This document shows, in pieces, positions 10,691 through 22,378 of a stretch of 64,000 bases of DNA. This DNA is from Odobenus rosmarus divergens (lineage: Eukaryota; Chordata; Mammalia; Carnivora; Odobenidae), in NCBI RefSeq assembly GCF_000321225.1, contig NW_004450324.1, positions 1,854,872 through 1,918,871 of the forward strand, given 5' to 3'. Within the stretch, counting starts at the first letter, position 1. Each line of letters begins with the position of its first letter. The translations under genes were made by a program, and so were the position numbers. Below the pieces are notes generated by a model. The model had not been told where the DNA came from. It made no database searches and was given only the letters and a program-made list of their open reading frames with translations.

Positions 10691-11500
10691 TCTGTTGAAG
10701 GGTGGTTGAGGGAATGTACAGAGTCCAGATTATTGACCACAACCCAAGCAAGATGCACCTGTTTTATAGGGACCTTAGGGTTGTCAGCCTCTTGTTCTTC
10801 CAGCCTGTCTTCTGGGGGAGGGGCCTGCCACGCTGTTACTCAGGCAACCGTGTTTGGCCACAGTTGCCCTGCCCTCTGTGGGGGGATGCACTCAGTAAAA
10901 ACCGGTTTTTTGGGGCTTTTGTTCTCTGGCAGCTTTCCCTGGTGGCTTTCTGTGTCTCTTCTCAGAGTCAGAGAAGAAAATTTACAATTAAAAGATACAC
11001 AAAATAAAGAAATGTAAAATATAATGTCAAAAGTATAAAACACGGGGTGGCAGAAGTAAAAATACAGTGCTTTTAGTATGTATTTGAACTTAATCATCAA
11101 CATAAAATAGACTATACATAGGATGTTATATACGAACTGCATGGTAACCACGAACTGAACACCAACAACATATACACAAAACAATAAAGGGGAAAGAATT
11201 TAAACACAACACCAAAGGAAGTCATCATTTCACATGGGAAGAGATCAAGAGAAGCAGAAAGGAACAAAGAAGAACTATGAAACAGCGAGAAAACAATTAA
11301 CAAAATGGCAATAAGTACATACCTAAATAATTAAATGTACATGGACTAGAGATATTTGCTGCATACAAGAGACTCATTTTAGATCTAAAGACATATACAG
11401 ACAAAGTGAAGGGATGGAAAAAGATATTTTATGTAAAGAAAAACAAAAAAGCTGGGGTAGTAACATTAAACAAAATACATTTTAAAGCAAAGACTATAAC

Positions 11501-11709
11501 GGGGCGCCTGGGTGGCTCAGTCGTTAGGCGTCTGCCTTTGGCTCGGGTCATGATTCCAGGGTCCTGGGATCGAGCCGTGCATTGGGCTCCCTGCTTGGCC
11601 AGGAGCCTGCTTCTCCCTCTCCCACTCCCCCTGCTTGTTTCCTCTCTGGCTGTCTCTCTCTCTCTCTGTCAAATAAATAAATAAAATCTTAAAAAAACAA
11701 AACAAAAAA
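11501..11709 (+). mobile_element. SINEC, full length, perfect target-site duplication
   Basis: The copy opens with GGGGCGCCTGGGTGGCTCAG, carries a B-box-like GGGATCGAGCC, a CT-rich body with TCTCTCTC, and an AAATAAATAAAATCTTAAAA tail. It is flanked by a perfect 13-bp repeat caaagactataac at 11488-11500 and 11710-11722. It is a young insertion in the older L1 ORF2. Confidence 0.95.
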
Positions 11710-11970
11710 CAAAGACTATAACAAGAGACAAAGAAGGACATTACATGTGATAAAAGGATCAATCCAACAAGAGGAGATAACAATTGTAAATATCTATGCA
11801 CCCAACATAAGAGCAGCTAAATACATAAAGCAAATATTAACAGACATAAAGGGGGAAATTTATAGTAATAATAGCAGGGAACTGTAATACTTATATCAAT
11901 GCATAGATCATCTATATAGAAAACCAGCAAGAAATAGTGACCTTAAATTACACATTAGACCAGGTGGTCT

Positions 11971-12029
11971 TTAAGATATATACAGAACGGGTGCCTGGGT
12001 GGCTCAGTTGGTTAAGATATATACAGAAC
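11971..12029 (+). mobile_element. SINE head only (23 bp) with perfect 18-bp duplication
   Basis: Positions 11989-12011 are the first bases of a SINEC (GGGTGCCTGGGTGGCTCAG and four more). They are flanked by ttaagatatatacagaac at 11971-11988 and 12012-12029. The second copy begins with TTAAG, which is also what follows this point in the SINE (GTTGGTTAAGC). There is no SINE body and no A tail. Either the cDNA was primed internally at TTAAG, or a full copy was later cut back by deletion between two TTAAG words. Confidence 0.85.
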
Positions 12030-12477
12030 ATTCCATCTGAAAACAGCACAATGCATATTCTTTTCAAGTGCACATGGAACATTCTCCAGGACAGTTCACA
12101 TGGTAGGTCATAAAACATGTTTCAGCAAATTTAAGAAGACTGAAATCCTATCAAGCATCTTTTCCAACCCCACCTGTATGAAACTAGAATCAATTACAAG
12201 AAAAAAATGGGAAAACCCCCTACAAATATGTGGAAATCAAAGAGCCTGCTACTAAATAACCAATAGTCAATGAAGAAATCAAAGAGAAAATTAAAAAAAA
12301 ATACCTTGGGACAAATGGAAACCAGTTTTCCAAAATCTATAGGATGCAGCAAAAGCAGTTCTAAGAGGAGAGCTTCTAGTGATACAGGCCCACTTCAAGA
12401 AATAAGAACAATCTCAAACAATCTAAATGTATACCTAAAGGAACTAGGAAAAGAAGAACAAAGAAAGTCCAAAGTTA

Positions 12478-12557
12478 GTACCAGGAAGGAAATAATAGAG
12501 ATCAGAGCACTAAATAGAGAAATAGTACCAGGAAGGAAATAATAGAGATCAGAGACT
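12478..12557 (+). repeat. Tandem duplication, 49-bp period
   Basis: The stretch beginning AGTACCAGGAAGGAAATAAT occurs at 12478 and again at 12527 and runs on to CAGAG in each. It is a local duplication inside L1 ORF2 that adds codons and shifts the frame. Confidence 0.85.
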
Positions 12558-12779
12558 AAAACAACAATGGAAAAGATCAATGAAATCCAAAGCTGGTTCT
12601 TTGAAAAGAGAAACAAATTAGATAAATCTTCAGCCAGACTCATCAAGAAAAAAGATGGTGGTTGGGGGCTCAAATAAAATCAGAAAAGAAACAGGGGAAG
12701 TTACAACCAGCACCACAAAAATACAAAAGGTTATGAGACTATTATGAAAAATATTATATGGCAACAAATCAGACAACCT

Positions 12780-14030
12780 AGAAGAAATGGATAAATTCCT
12801 AAAAACATGCTATCTCCCAAGACTGAATCATGAACAAATAGAAAATTTAAGCACACAATACTAGTAATGGAATTGAGTTAATGGTCAAAAATTTCTCAAC
12901 AAACAAAAGTCCAGAGCCAGATGGCCTCAGAGGTGAATTCTACCAAACATTTAAAGAAGAGTTAATACCTATCCTTCCCAAACTATTCCAAAACATTGAA
13001 AAGGAAACAATGCTTCCAAATTCTATGAGGTCAGCATTATCCTGATACCGAAATCAGACAAATACTACAAAAAAGGGGAAAATTACAGGCCAATATCCCT
13101 GATGAACACAGAGGCAAAAATCCTCAATAAAATATTAGCAAACCAGATTCAACAATACACTAAAAAAATCATACACCATGATCAAGTGGGACTTATTCTA
13201 GGGATGTCAGGATGGTTAAATATCCACAAATCAATCAACATGATACACCACATTAACAAAATAAAGGATAAAAATCATATAAACACCTCAGTAGATGCAT
13301 GAAAAGCATTTTACAAAATTCAACACCCACTTTACCATAAAAACTATCAACAAAGTGGGTATAAAGGGAATATACCTCAACATAATAAAAACCATATATG
13401 ACAAACCCACAGATGATATCATACTCAATGATGAAAAGCTGTAATCTTTTACTCTGAGATCTGGAACAAGATAAGGATGGCCAGTCTTTTATTCAACATA
13501 GTACTGGAAGTGCTTGCCACAGCTATTAGACACAAAAAAATAAAAGTTATTCCAACTGGTAAGAAAGAAGTAAAACTGTCACTATTTGCAGATGACATGA
13601 TACTACATAGAAAATCTTAAAGTTCCCACCAACTAATAAATGAATTCAGTAAAGTTGCAGGATACAAAATATACAGAAATCTATTGCATTTCTATACACT
13701 AATAACACACTAACAGAAAGAGAAATTAAGAAAAATAATCCTGTTCACAACTGCATCAGAAAGAATAAAATACTTAGGAATAAATATAACCAAAAGGTGA
13801 AAGACCTGTACTCTGCAAAGTACAAGACAGTGATAACAGAAATTGATGACAACGCAAGTAAGTGGAAAGATATATATTATGCTCATTGATTGGAAGAATA
13901 TTGTTAAAATGTCCATACTACCCAAAGCAATCTACATATTCAGTGCAATCTCTATCAAAATACCAATGACAGTTTTCATGGAACTAGAACAAACAATCCT
14001 AAAATTTATATGGAGTTACAAAAGTCTCTG
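12780..14030 (+). pseudogene. L1 ORF2 reverse transcriptase domain, broken
   Basis: Readable pieces include [19 protein letters not shown] at 13102 onward followed by [20 protein letters not shown]. The FADDM catalytic motif is at 13585 onward. A later piece at 13843-14031 reads [15 protein letters not shown]. These are the conserved blocks of the L1 reverse transcriptase in the expected order and spacing. The frame changes several times, so this is a dead copy. The sequence is clearly more diverged than the minus-strand carnivore L1 next to it. Confidence 0.85.
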
Positions 14031-15588
14031 AATAGCCAAAGCAATCCTGAGAAAGAAGAAAAAGCTGGAGGTATCAGAACCCTATATTTCAAACTATAAT
14101 AAAACTATAATAATCAATACAGTGTGGTACTGCCATGAAAACAGACACATAGATCAATGGAACAGAATAGAGAGCGCAGAAATAAACCCATGCTTATATG
14201 ATCAATTAATCTAGGACATAAAAAGCACAAATATAAATGGGGAAAGGACAGTCTCTTCAATAAATGGTTTTAGGAAAACTAGACAGCTACACAAAAATAA
14301 ACCCAAAATAAATTAAAGACCTAAATGTGAGACCTGAAACCGTAAGACTTCTAGAAGAAAACATAGACAATATACTCTTGAACGTTAGTCTAGCAATATT
14401 TTTTGGATTTATCTCCTCAGGCAAAGGTTAACAAAAGCAAAAATAAACACCTGGGACTACATCAAACTTTTAAAAAGCTTTGCACAGCAAAGGAAACCAT
14501 CCACAAACCAAAAGGCAACATACAGAATGCGAGAAGATATTTACAAATGATACATCTGGTAAAGGGTTAATATCCAAAATATATAAAGAACGCATACAAC
14601 TTAACACACACACACACAAAAAAAACCCAATTCACCCAAATAATCTGGTTAAAAATAGGTAGAGATTCTGAATAAACACTTTTCCAAAGAAAACATAGTG
14701 ATTGCCAATGAACATCTGAAAAGATGCTCATTATCCCTATTCACTAGGGAAATGCAAATCAAAACCACAATGAGATATTACCTCATACCTGTTTGAATGG
14801 CTAGTAGCAAAAAGACAAAAGTAAGTATTGGTAAAGACATGGAGAAAGGGAACCCTTATACGATGTTGATGAAATGTAAATTGGTGCAGCCACTGTGGAA
14901 AACAGTATAGATGTACCTTGAAAAATTAAAAATAGAAATATCCTATAATCCAGCACTTTCACTTCTAGGTATTTATCTGAAAAAATGAAAACACTAATTT
15001 GTAAAGATATATGCACTGTTATATTAACTGTAGCATTATTTATAATAGCCAAGATATGAAAACTGTCCATCAATAGATAAATGAATAAAGACATTGTGGT
15101 GTGTATCTACATGATGGAATATGATTCAGCCACAAGAAAGAATAAAATCTTGCCCTTTCCAACAAAGTGGATGGACCTAGAGAGTATTATACTAAGTGAA
15201 ATAAGCCAGACTAGGAAAGACAAATCTTATGATTTCACTTATCTATGAAATCTAAAAAACAAATGAACAAACAGATACAGACTCATAAATACAGAGAAAA
15301 ATATGGTAGTTGCCAGGTGGGAGGGTGGGATGTACAAAATAAGTGAAGGGGATTAAGAGGTACAAACTTCCAGTTTTAAAATAAATAAGTTACAGGGATG
15401 TAAATAGGGATATTTACATAGAGAATGTATTTAATAATAAGGAATGTATTCAATAATATTGTAATAACTTTGTATGGTGACAGATGGTAACTAGACTTAT
15501 CTTGGTAATCATTTCATAATATATAAATGACAGTTAGCTTTGTTGTACACCTAAAACAAAAATTATATGTTACGTAGACTACAGTTAT

Positions 15589-15900
15589 TATGCTGAGCGA
15601 AATAAGTCAGTCAAAGACAAATACCATATGATTTCACTCACGTGGCATTTAAGAAACCAAACAAACATGGGGGGTGCGATGGGGAGAAAGGAAAACCAAG
15701 AAACAGACTCTTAACTATAGAGAATACACTGATGGTTACAAGAGGGGAGGTGAGTGGGGGGATGGGGATTAAGGAGGGCACTTGTGATGAGTACCAGGTA
15801 TTGTATGGAAGTATTCAATCATTGAGTCCTACACCTGGAACTAATATTATGTTAACTGGACTTTAAAACATTAAAAAATATTAATATAAATAAATAAGTA
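15589..15900 (+). mobile_element. 5'-truncated carnivore L1, 3' end
   Basis: It begins with ATGCTGAGCGAAATAAGTCA (end of ORF2) and continues with a 3' UTR carrying GGGGAGGTGAGTGGGGGGAT, AAGGAGGGCACTTGTGATGA and a terminal A/T-rich tail. It sits directly at the 3' end of the previous L1, probably inserted in or near its tail. No clear target-site duplication was found. Confidence 0.75.
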
Positions 15901-16935
15901 GTAAAACAGGGTTTTTAAAGTGGGGAAAGGACCTGAAAAGACATTTTCCCAAAGAAGATATACAAATGGCCAACAGGTACATGAAAAGATGTTCAACATC
16001 ACTAGTCATCAGGGAAATGCAAATCAAAACCACAATGAATTATCACTTCACACCAGTTAGGATGGTCATCCTCAAAAGACAAGAGATAACAATTGCTGGT
16101 GTGCACTTGTAACAAAGGGCACTTTGGTGCACTGTGGGTGGGAATGTAAATTGGTGTAGCCTTTATGGAAAACAGTTTGGAGGTTCCTCAAAAAATTAAA
16201 AATAAAACTACCATATGATCTAGCAATTCTATTTCTAGGAATATATCCAAAGGAAATGAGAACATTCACTTGAGAAAATATCTACAACCCCATTTTCATA
16301 GCAGCATTATTTATAACAGCCAAGAGAAGGAAACAACCTAAGAGTCCATCAATGTATGAATAAAGTAGTTGTGGTGTATATATATATACACAACCGAATA
16401 TTAGTCAGCCATAATAAATGAGGAAATCATCCTTGCAACAACATGGATGGAACCTGAAGGCATTATGCTAAGTAAAAGAAGTCAGAGAAGGACAAATACT
16501 GTATGAGCTCACTTATGAGTGGAATCTAAAAAACCAAAACAGAAAAAAAAAAAAAAAACAAGCCCCAAACCAAACTCATAGAAAAAGATTCGATTGGTTA
16601 TTACCAGAGGCAAAGGGTGGGGGGGAAGGGGAACTGGAAGAAGGTGGTTGAAAGCTACAAACTTCTGGTTGTAAGTGAGTACTAAGGATGCTGACTATAG
16701 CTGGCATTGCTGTAGGATATACAGGAAAGGTAAGAATAGATCCTGAGGGTTCTCATCAGAAAGAGTAATTATCTGTTCTTTTCTTTTTATTGATAGATGA
16801 GATGATAATAAAAGCCATTGCTGTAATCATTGCATGATATATGTAAATCGTCATGCTGTACAACTTGAACCTTATGCAGTGTTGTAGGTCAATTATTTTT
16901 CAGTAAAACTGGGAAAAAGTTGAATGAATAAAAAA
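15901..16935 (+). mobile_element. Old L1 (L1MB-like), ORF2 end plus 3' UTR
   Basis: The segment opens in the ORF2 C-terminal region (CATCACTAGTCATCAGGG, CAAATCAAAACCACAATGAA). It continues with a long 3' UTR (GAGGCAAAGGGTGG, ACTTCTGGTTGTAAGTGAGT, CATGCTGTACAACTTGAACC) and ends near 16935. It is interrupted only by small indels and A-runs. Confidence 0.8.
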
Positions 16936-19790
16936 GTGGTGTTTTTCTGGCATGGGACAAAGTGGTTCGTATTAAATAAATTCATATAAATACTGAATTC
17001 ACTGGAGTGTACATTCCACTAACCTAGGAAGAGCAAGAAGAGGTTTTTTTTTTTTAATAAAAAATGTTTACTCTTCATCCAAGATAGACTATTCGTGATC
17101 AGGAAGGTTTGTCCAGCCCATCTAAGAAATGAAATTCTTTTGTGCATTCCTAGAGCTGCCTTTCTACTCTTATTTAGCAAAGCACCCTCACCATTCATGC
17201 CTGTGAGCCTTAAGGAATAAAGGGCAAGGCAGATGAGGCAAGGTCTCAGTTTGTTTCCTTCCAAAATGAACCAAATGTTTTCTCTTCTGAAGCAAGAGTC
17301 CAGTGAGTTGTCATTAGTTGGTAGCATTGATTTGCAGATTAGGCAACTTCATGTAGTCTCAAGTGTTTTCCAAAATGGGTTAATGTGAATGAACATTACA
17401 TTTCTCTGTTGCCAAATGCCTTCGGGGATGTGAAAATGAATAATCTGGTTAAAAATTGGGAAAATATCTAAGATACATGCTTCTCTGATTGAACAGGGAC
17501 AGGATGGGAGAGCCCTAATGTGCTATAATTTGGAAGGGCTTCTGGAGAAGAGCCAGGTCTTTAAAAATTAAGTATATGTTCAGCTATGATGGTAAACCTT
17601 ATAAGTACTTATGCCACTGGGTATCACAGAAGGAAAGTTGAATTAGAAAGCCTATAAAACAATACATGAGCAAGAGAAAAAATAAAGAGTAAAAGTTTTC
17701 TCTTAATTTTTTTCTTGACCCATAAAATGCTCTCGATCCATCAGACTGCTTCTTGAAGAATTTCTTTATTCTATATACTTCTCTTGGCACTACTTACATG
17801 GGTTAGGTGCTATGCGATGCTTTTTTTTACTACTCAAAAGTCATAAAAAAAATCTATAATGAAAACCGCAAAAGCCCACAACTCAGAAATGAAGCATATA
17901 TATTTCCAAGTATATTAATTTTTCTGAAAAGTGAACACATAAATAGCCCATTTCCAAACTCCATCAAATGGTCAAACTAACCGGATGAGAGTGAAATGTT
18001 CTTTAGTGAGGACATTAAGCTCTTTGTCTCTGACAATCCTAAATGGGGAAATTCATTCATTTCTCGCTTTCCTGCAATTGTAGCTTGGAACTAGGTCTAT
18101 GCACACCCTAGTCAATATATATTTTTTGCTTATATTACAGTGTAGCCAGTATTTTTTTATAATAGCACCCAAAGTGAGTGCAGGGAATCCTTGATGCTTA
18201 AAAAGAAACTACTGTATAGAACATGAGGAAATACAGAGTACCTAGCCAGCCATGCTCTCCACTTAACTAAAAAGAACATCATAGGTCAGGATTTTCAGTT
18301 CTGACTAAAAAAAGGAGGAAAAGAGAAAATTCTAAATTGGACATACTGCACCATTAACCTGCTTATCTGTTCAAGGTGTCCTGCTGGAATTCCACATGAA
18401 CTGAAGCTAGACATCTGCTTTCTCATCCACAGTCTCCATTTACCAACACAGAACCGAAGCCAACTTTGGATAGGGTATAGATTCTGTGCATAGTCAGCAA
18501 CCAAGTTTTCCCGAGCAAACTCTGGGCTAAACCAAGTAAGATGGCACCTAACAAAGATTTGTGAATAAGAGGAAATCGACAAACACAGCGATCATCAAAC
18601 TAAGCTCTGTAAAATATCGGTCTTTCTCATTTTTTTCCTCATTTCTTGGAAATAATGGACACGTCATAATACCCGAAAGCTTAAACTCAGGACTCAATGT
18701 TCATTTGGACTGAAGTAATAAATTTGAGAAATTCTATGTTCCAATCACATCTGTTTACATATGAAGAGGGCTGGACCTAGCGACATCCCACACAGCTTGG
18801 TACGGACAGACCTAAGCCTAGAACTCAACTAACTTGACCCCCAGGTTCATGCTCTTTCCCTGCCCCATGCTCCCTGCTCTTTACTGTGTCCAGTGTGGCA
18901 TTCTTATAGCAGTAGTGGTAGTCAATAACTACATTATTATATGTAATATATATATAGTCAATAACCGCATTATATATAATATATATAGTAATAGTGGTAG
19001 TCAATAACTACATTATTCCTCCCATACAGTTGCAATGACTTGCTGGCTTTCTATAAATGCTAAATCATCTGAGGCATTAGTAGAGGGAATACCTCAGTTA
19101 TACAATGTGTAACCATACATCCCGTGAGTAGTGATTCTTCAAGAGTCCTGACTGTCAGGCCATTGAATGGACCCAACTTGAACACTTGAACCTCATCAGT
19201 TTACCTTTGACCTGCTTTTTTGTAGCTGATTACATAGTAAACTTCTTTCCTTCTTCTCCAGGTTTACTGAGATATGGTTGGCAAATAAGAATTGTATATA
19301 AAGTGTGCAACTTCATGTTTTGATATATGTATACATTGTGAAATAATCAACACAGTAAATTTTTATGGTGGCTTATAATTTCATAAGGTTCAACCCCAAA
19401 GGAAATACCTTGTTAACGAGTATTATTGATTTCAAAATGACAGTGCTAAAGTAGCAACAGAAACAATTTAGTAGGCACATTTTTATATGGAGAAAGAGTT
19501 GATTTTTTTTTTCCTTTGGAAGCTCAGTTATGCCTATTTAGCATACTATGTTTATAGTGAGGCATCAGTTAATATATTAGCATGTGTCAGCCATTATATT
19601 TCTGACAGAGAATGGAGCACATATAGATGGGGCCTTAAGGAAGCTTCTAATTCCTGCACTTAGACTGGGACCCAGAGAAAAAGCAAAGCAATGCACGTAA
19701 GTATAAATATGCATGACTGATATGCAGAATGATGTTCAGCTGCCTTTTTGGTATCAATGAAGCCAGCAGAACACATGTAGATATTACACG
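16936..19790. other. Unclassified intergenic DNA with a local repeat
   Basis: I see no exon or named repeat over most of this stretch. The part around 19250-19400 (TTTACTGAGATATGGTTGGC, TTTGATATATGTATACATTG) resembles a fragment of an old minus-strand L1 3' UTR. A poly-T run occupies 19791-19815. Open frames here are short. Confidence 0.4.
18914..19017. repeat. 25-bp direct repeats around an AT-rich core
   Basis: An identical 25-bp sequence starting AGTGGTAGTCAATAACTACA is present at 18914-18938 and 18993-19017. A partial copy (TAGTCAATAACCGCATTAT) lies between them near 18956, and the spacers are TATATAATATA-like and self-complementary. This looks like slippage or local duplication. Confidence 0.8.
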
Positions 19791-19894
19791 CTTTTTTTTT
19801 TTTTTTTTTTTTTTTAACATAAAAGGTATCTCTTTCCTCCAATGCATTTCTGCCACCTACGGTCATTTTCATTAGTTGAGTGGGTAGGTTTCTT

Positions 19895-20306
19895 TTTTTT
19901 TTTTTTTAAATTTAAATTCAATTAATTGACATATAATATATTATTTGTTTCAGGGGTACAGGTCTGTAATTCATCAGTCTTATATAATATCCAGTGCTCA
20001 TTACACACATACTCTCCATCACCCAGTTACACCATCCCTCTACCTCCCTCCCCTCCAGCAAACCTCAGTTCCCTAAGATTAAGAGTCTCTTATGGTTTGT
20101 CTCCCTCTCTGGTTTTGTCTTATTTCATTTTTTCCTCTCTTCCCCTATGATCCTCTCCTTGTTTCTTAAATTCCACCTACCAGTGAGATCGTATGATAAT
20201 GGTCTTTCTCTGACTGACTTATTTCACTTAGCATAATACCCTCTAGTTTCATCCACATCATTGCAAATGGCAAGATTTTTTTTGATGGCTGCATAATATT
20301 TCATTC
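19895..20306 (-). mobile_element. 5'-truncated carnivore L1 with perfect duplication
   Basis: On the minus strand this is the end of ORF2 and the 3' UTR of an L1 with its A tail (the T-run from 19892). It is flanked by a perfect 13-bp repeat gggtaggtttctt at 19882-19894 and 20307-20319. On the element's strand the integration site reads CTT/AAGAAA, close to the L1 endonuclease preference. Confidence 0.9.
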
Positions 20307-20329
20307 GGGTAGGTTTCTTAAGCTACTTT

Positions 20330-20700
20330 ACCTTCTGTATTAGTTTGGTAGGCTTGCCATAAACCCCAACCTGATAGTGTAAACAACAGAAATCCATTTC
20401 CTCACAGTTCTGGAGGCTGGCAATCCTAGACTAAGGGATCATCAGGGCTGGTTCCTTCCGAGGGCTGTCGGGCAGTCTGTTCGGCTCTCCCAGCCACTGG
20501 GGGTTTGCTAGCAATGTTTGCTCTTTCTTGGCCGCTGCTGCAACACTCCACTCTTCTTCTTTGCACTTCAGAGCCATGTGAGGATATTCTGGTTGGTAAC
20601 ATGTGAGCATCAATAATGCGGGCAGGTTCTGGGTGGCATCCTTGTGAAAGCTCCTTTCCTTCCACTTCCTGTGTCCTGGCTGGAACATGGACGTGGTAGG
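20330..20700 (-). mobile_element. LTR-like repeat (MaLR/MLT1-like)
   Basis: The left end, CTGTATTAGTTTGGTAGGC...GTGTAAACAACAGAAATCC...CTCACAGTTCTGGAGGCT, matches the reverse complement of the end of a common mammalian LTR-like repeat. The rest is diverged. The element at 44899-45400 shares the same terminal type in the other orientation. The subfamily name is from memory and uncertain. Confidence 0.55.
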
Positions 20701-20739
20701 GGCCAGCTCTAACCCCTAGAGGAGGGCGATAACTTTGGG

Positions 20740-21250
20740 CAGAGTTCTCAGACTTTATACTTTCTGGACTCCTTTACACTCTTAAGAATTATGGGGGACT
20801 CCCAAGAGCTTTTATTTATGTGGGTTATATCTATTAATATTTATCAGATTTGAAATGAAAAGTGAAAACACAAATATTTAAAAACAATGAGCCCATTACA
20901 TGTTACTCTAAATAGCATATTTTTAGTGAAATGTTAAAAAAAATTTTGTGAAAAGTATTGCATTGCTTCATTTTTATAAATCTCTTTAAAGTTTGACAAC
21001 ACAAGACAGCTAGATTCTCATGTCTGCTTTTGTTTTTAATTAATTTAATTAATTTAATTAATTTAATTTGTCGTGGTATTACATGTCATGTAACCTGTGG
21101 AACACTTCACTATATACTCATGAGAAAAGGAAAGTGAAAAAAGGCAAAAGTGCCTTAGTATTCTCATAAAAAATAATTTTGATCTTGTCAACTCTTGAAA
21201 GGGTCTCAGAAACTCTTAGGAGGCCCTGGACCAGACAGTGAGAACCACTG
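20740..21250. mobile_element. hAT-like non-autonomous DNA transposon
   Basis: The ends CAGAGTTCTCAGACTTT and CAGTGAGAACCACTG are the imperfect inverted termini seen in hAT-Charlie relatives. The interior (GGGGGACTCCCAAGAGCTTT, TATGTGGGTTATATCTATTA, GGGTCTCAGAAACTCTTAGG) resembles a known mammalian element of that group. An 8-bp target duplication is no longer visible. It includes an (AATTT)n tract at about 21037-21068. Confidence 0.6.
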
Positions 21251-22378
21251 CTGAGGACAAAATGGAAGACTGGGGTCCCAGTGTGACCACATAGAACAGA
21301 GCCGTGTCACCCCACACACCCTAGACCACCTACCTTTGTGTAACTGATTAATAAATCTTCCATCTTAAGCCACTGTACTTTGATCTCTAACCAATCAAGC
21401 CAACATGCTAACTAAGACAATCATTTGGCAGGGTTGTTTTCCTTCAGAGTTAAGAGTGCAGTGATATTTCTTGGACCAAGTGTGAACTAAATGTGGGAAA
21501 CAAACTATAGACTTAGAAAGCCTCTACTTTCAAGATAAATGAGAGAAAGTGCATCTCCTTATGGAGTTTACAAAGATTTCCAGGATTTCAGAACCAGAAT
21601 GTGTCTGTTTGACTTTGTCTGACTCAGTTCTTTGTTCAGTTATGACACTTGCTGGCCCCAGCAGGTAAATGAGTCCGTAGAGAACCAATGGAAATTTTGT
21701 GGTAGGAAAGTGATCAGAGCAATGCTTCAGGAAGATCAGTCTGAAGGTTCTGGGCAAAGTGGATGGGAAAGGAGAGAGGCTAGCTTTAGGAGAGCCAGGC
21801 AGCCTATGGAAGGCTACTGTAAGATTCCAGGACAATTAAGGAACAGTCTGGATTAGGTCCAGGGAGTAGGGTAGGAGGAACAGGGTGCTTTAAAGTTTTA
21901 ACACCTGAATCTCTTTTATCTACACTGGAATAGTTACAGAGAACCATGAAATAGAGCTCAGCCCAACTCTGCACACAGACTATTCTCCACTATGGCTTGT
22001 TTTCAGAACACTGCCTGCTGGTCTGCACCCTGCAGGAACATGAAGGGTCCCTCTAAGTCTTTTCCAAGACTGCCCAAAGCTAGACCCCATATTTCTTTCC
22101 CCAGAGCCTAATGACCCCCTACCCTGACCCATTCCCCTATGTTGAGGAAATCTGAAACAGAGGGTACATTTGGCCACATGTCACCTGTCATCATGTGGCA
22201 GAAGAAAAAGAGTTCCTCCCTGGGAAGGTTCTGCCTCCTTGTCCTGGGAAGGGAACAAGGGGGTCACTGCCCTGGGTGGTGGTCCTTACCTGTATTCAGG
22301 ATGGTTCTTGGAACTTATCCTAGCTACCGCCTTCCTGAAAGCCGGAATGAAATAGGAAAAAGATGATGTGCCAACAGG
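21251..22378. other. Unclassified intergenic DNA
   Basis: No repeat or gene recognised. Short overlapping open frames occur on both strands (for example 21530-21835 minus) without known motifs. Confidence 0.4.

Larger units (their letters stand above)
5285..10985 (-). mobile_element. Carnivore L1, nearly full length, inactive
   Basis: Read on the minus strand, this L1 runs from part of its 5' UTR (10691-10985) through ORF1 (about 10020-10690) and ORF2 (about 5621-9650) to a one-module 3' UTR (5285-5620) ending in an A-rich tail. The frames are broken by stops and shifts. A segment of about 370 bp that I cannot align to L1 sits in the reverse transcriptase region (about 7405-7775), and an A-run with flanking duplication sits at 6314-6353. 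No convincing target-site duplication is visible at the two ends. It is inserted opposite to the L1s on both sides. Confidence 0.9.
10986..15588 (+). mobile_element. Old L1 (L1MA/MB-like), ORF1 end to 3' UTR
   Basis: The element starts in the ORF1/inter-ORF region (GTCAAAAGTATAAAACACGG, CAATTAACAAAATGGCAATA). It then reads through the ORF2 endonuclease (TGCATACAAGAGACTCATTT), the linker (GGATGCAGCAAAAGCAG), the reverse transcriptase and the C-terminus, to a 3' UTR that ends near 15588. The reverse transcriptase FADD motif is still present at 13585-13596, but stops and shifts are frequent. SINE insertions lie at 11501-11709 and 11989-12011. A duplicated segment occurs at 12478-12557. The minus-strand L1 abuts its left end. 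Confidence 0.85.

Noticed and set aside
11501..11580. tRNA-like heads with A and B boxes
   Set aside because: All are the 5' parts of SINEs with SINE bodies and A tails. None folds as an independent tRNA gene on inspection.
12478..12557. CRISPR-like direct repeats
   Set aside because: Two copies only, no array of spacers, and a vertebrate context. It is a simple tandem duplication.
19791..19815. Long T-run as the tail of a minus-strand retrotransposon
   Set aside because: No element body and no flanking duplication are visible, so it is kept only as a homopolymer.
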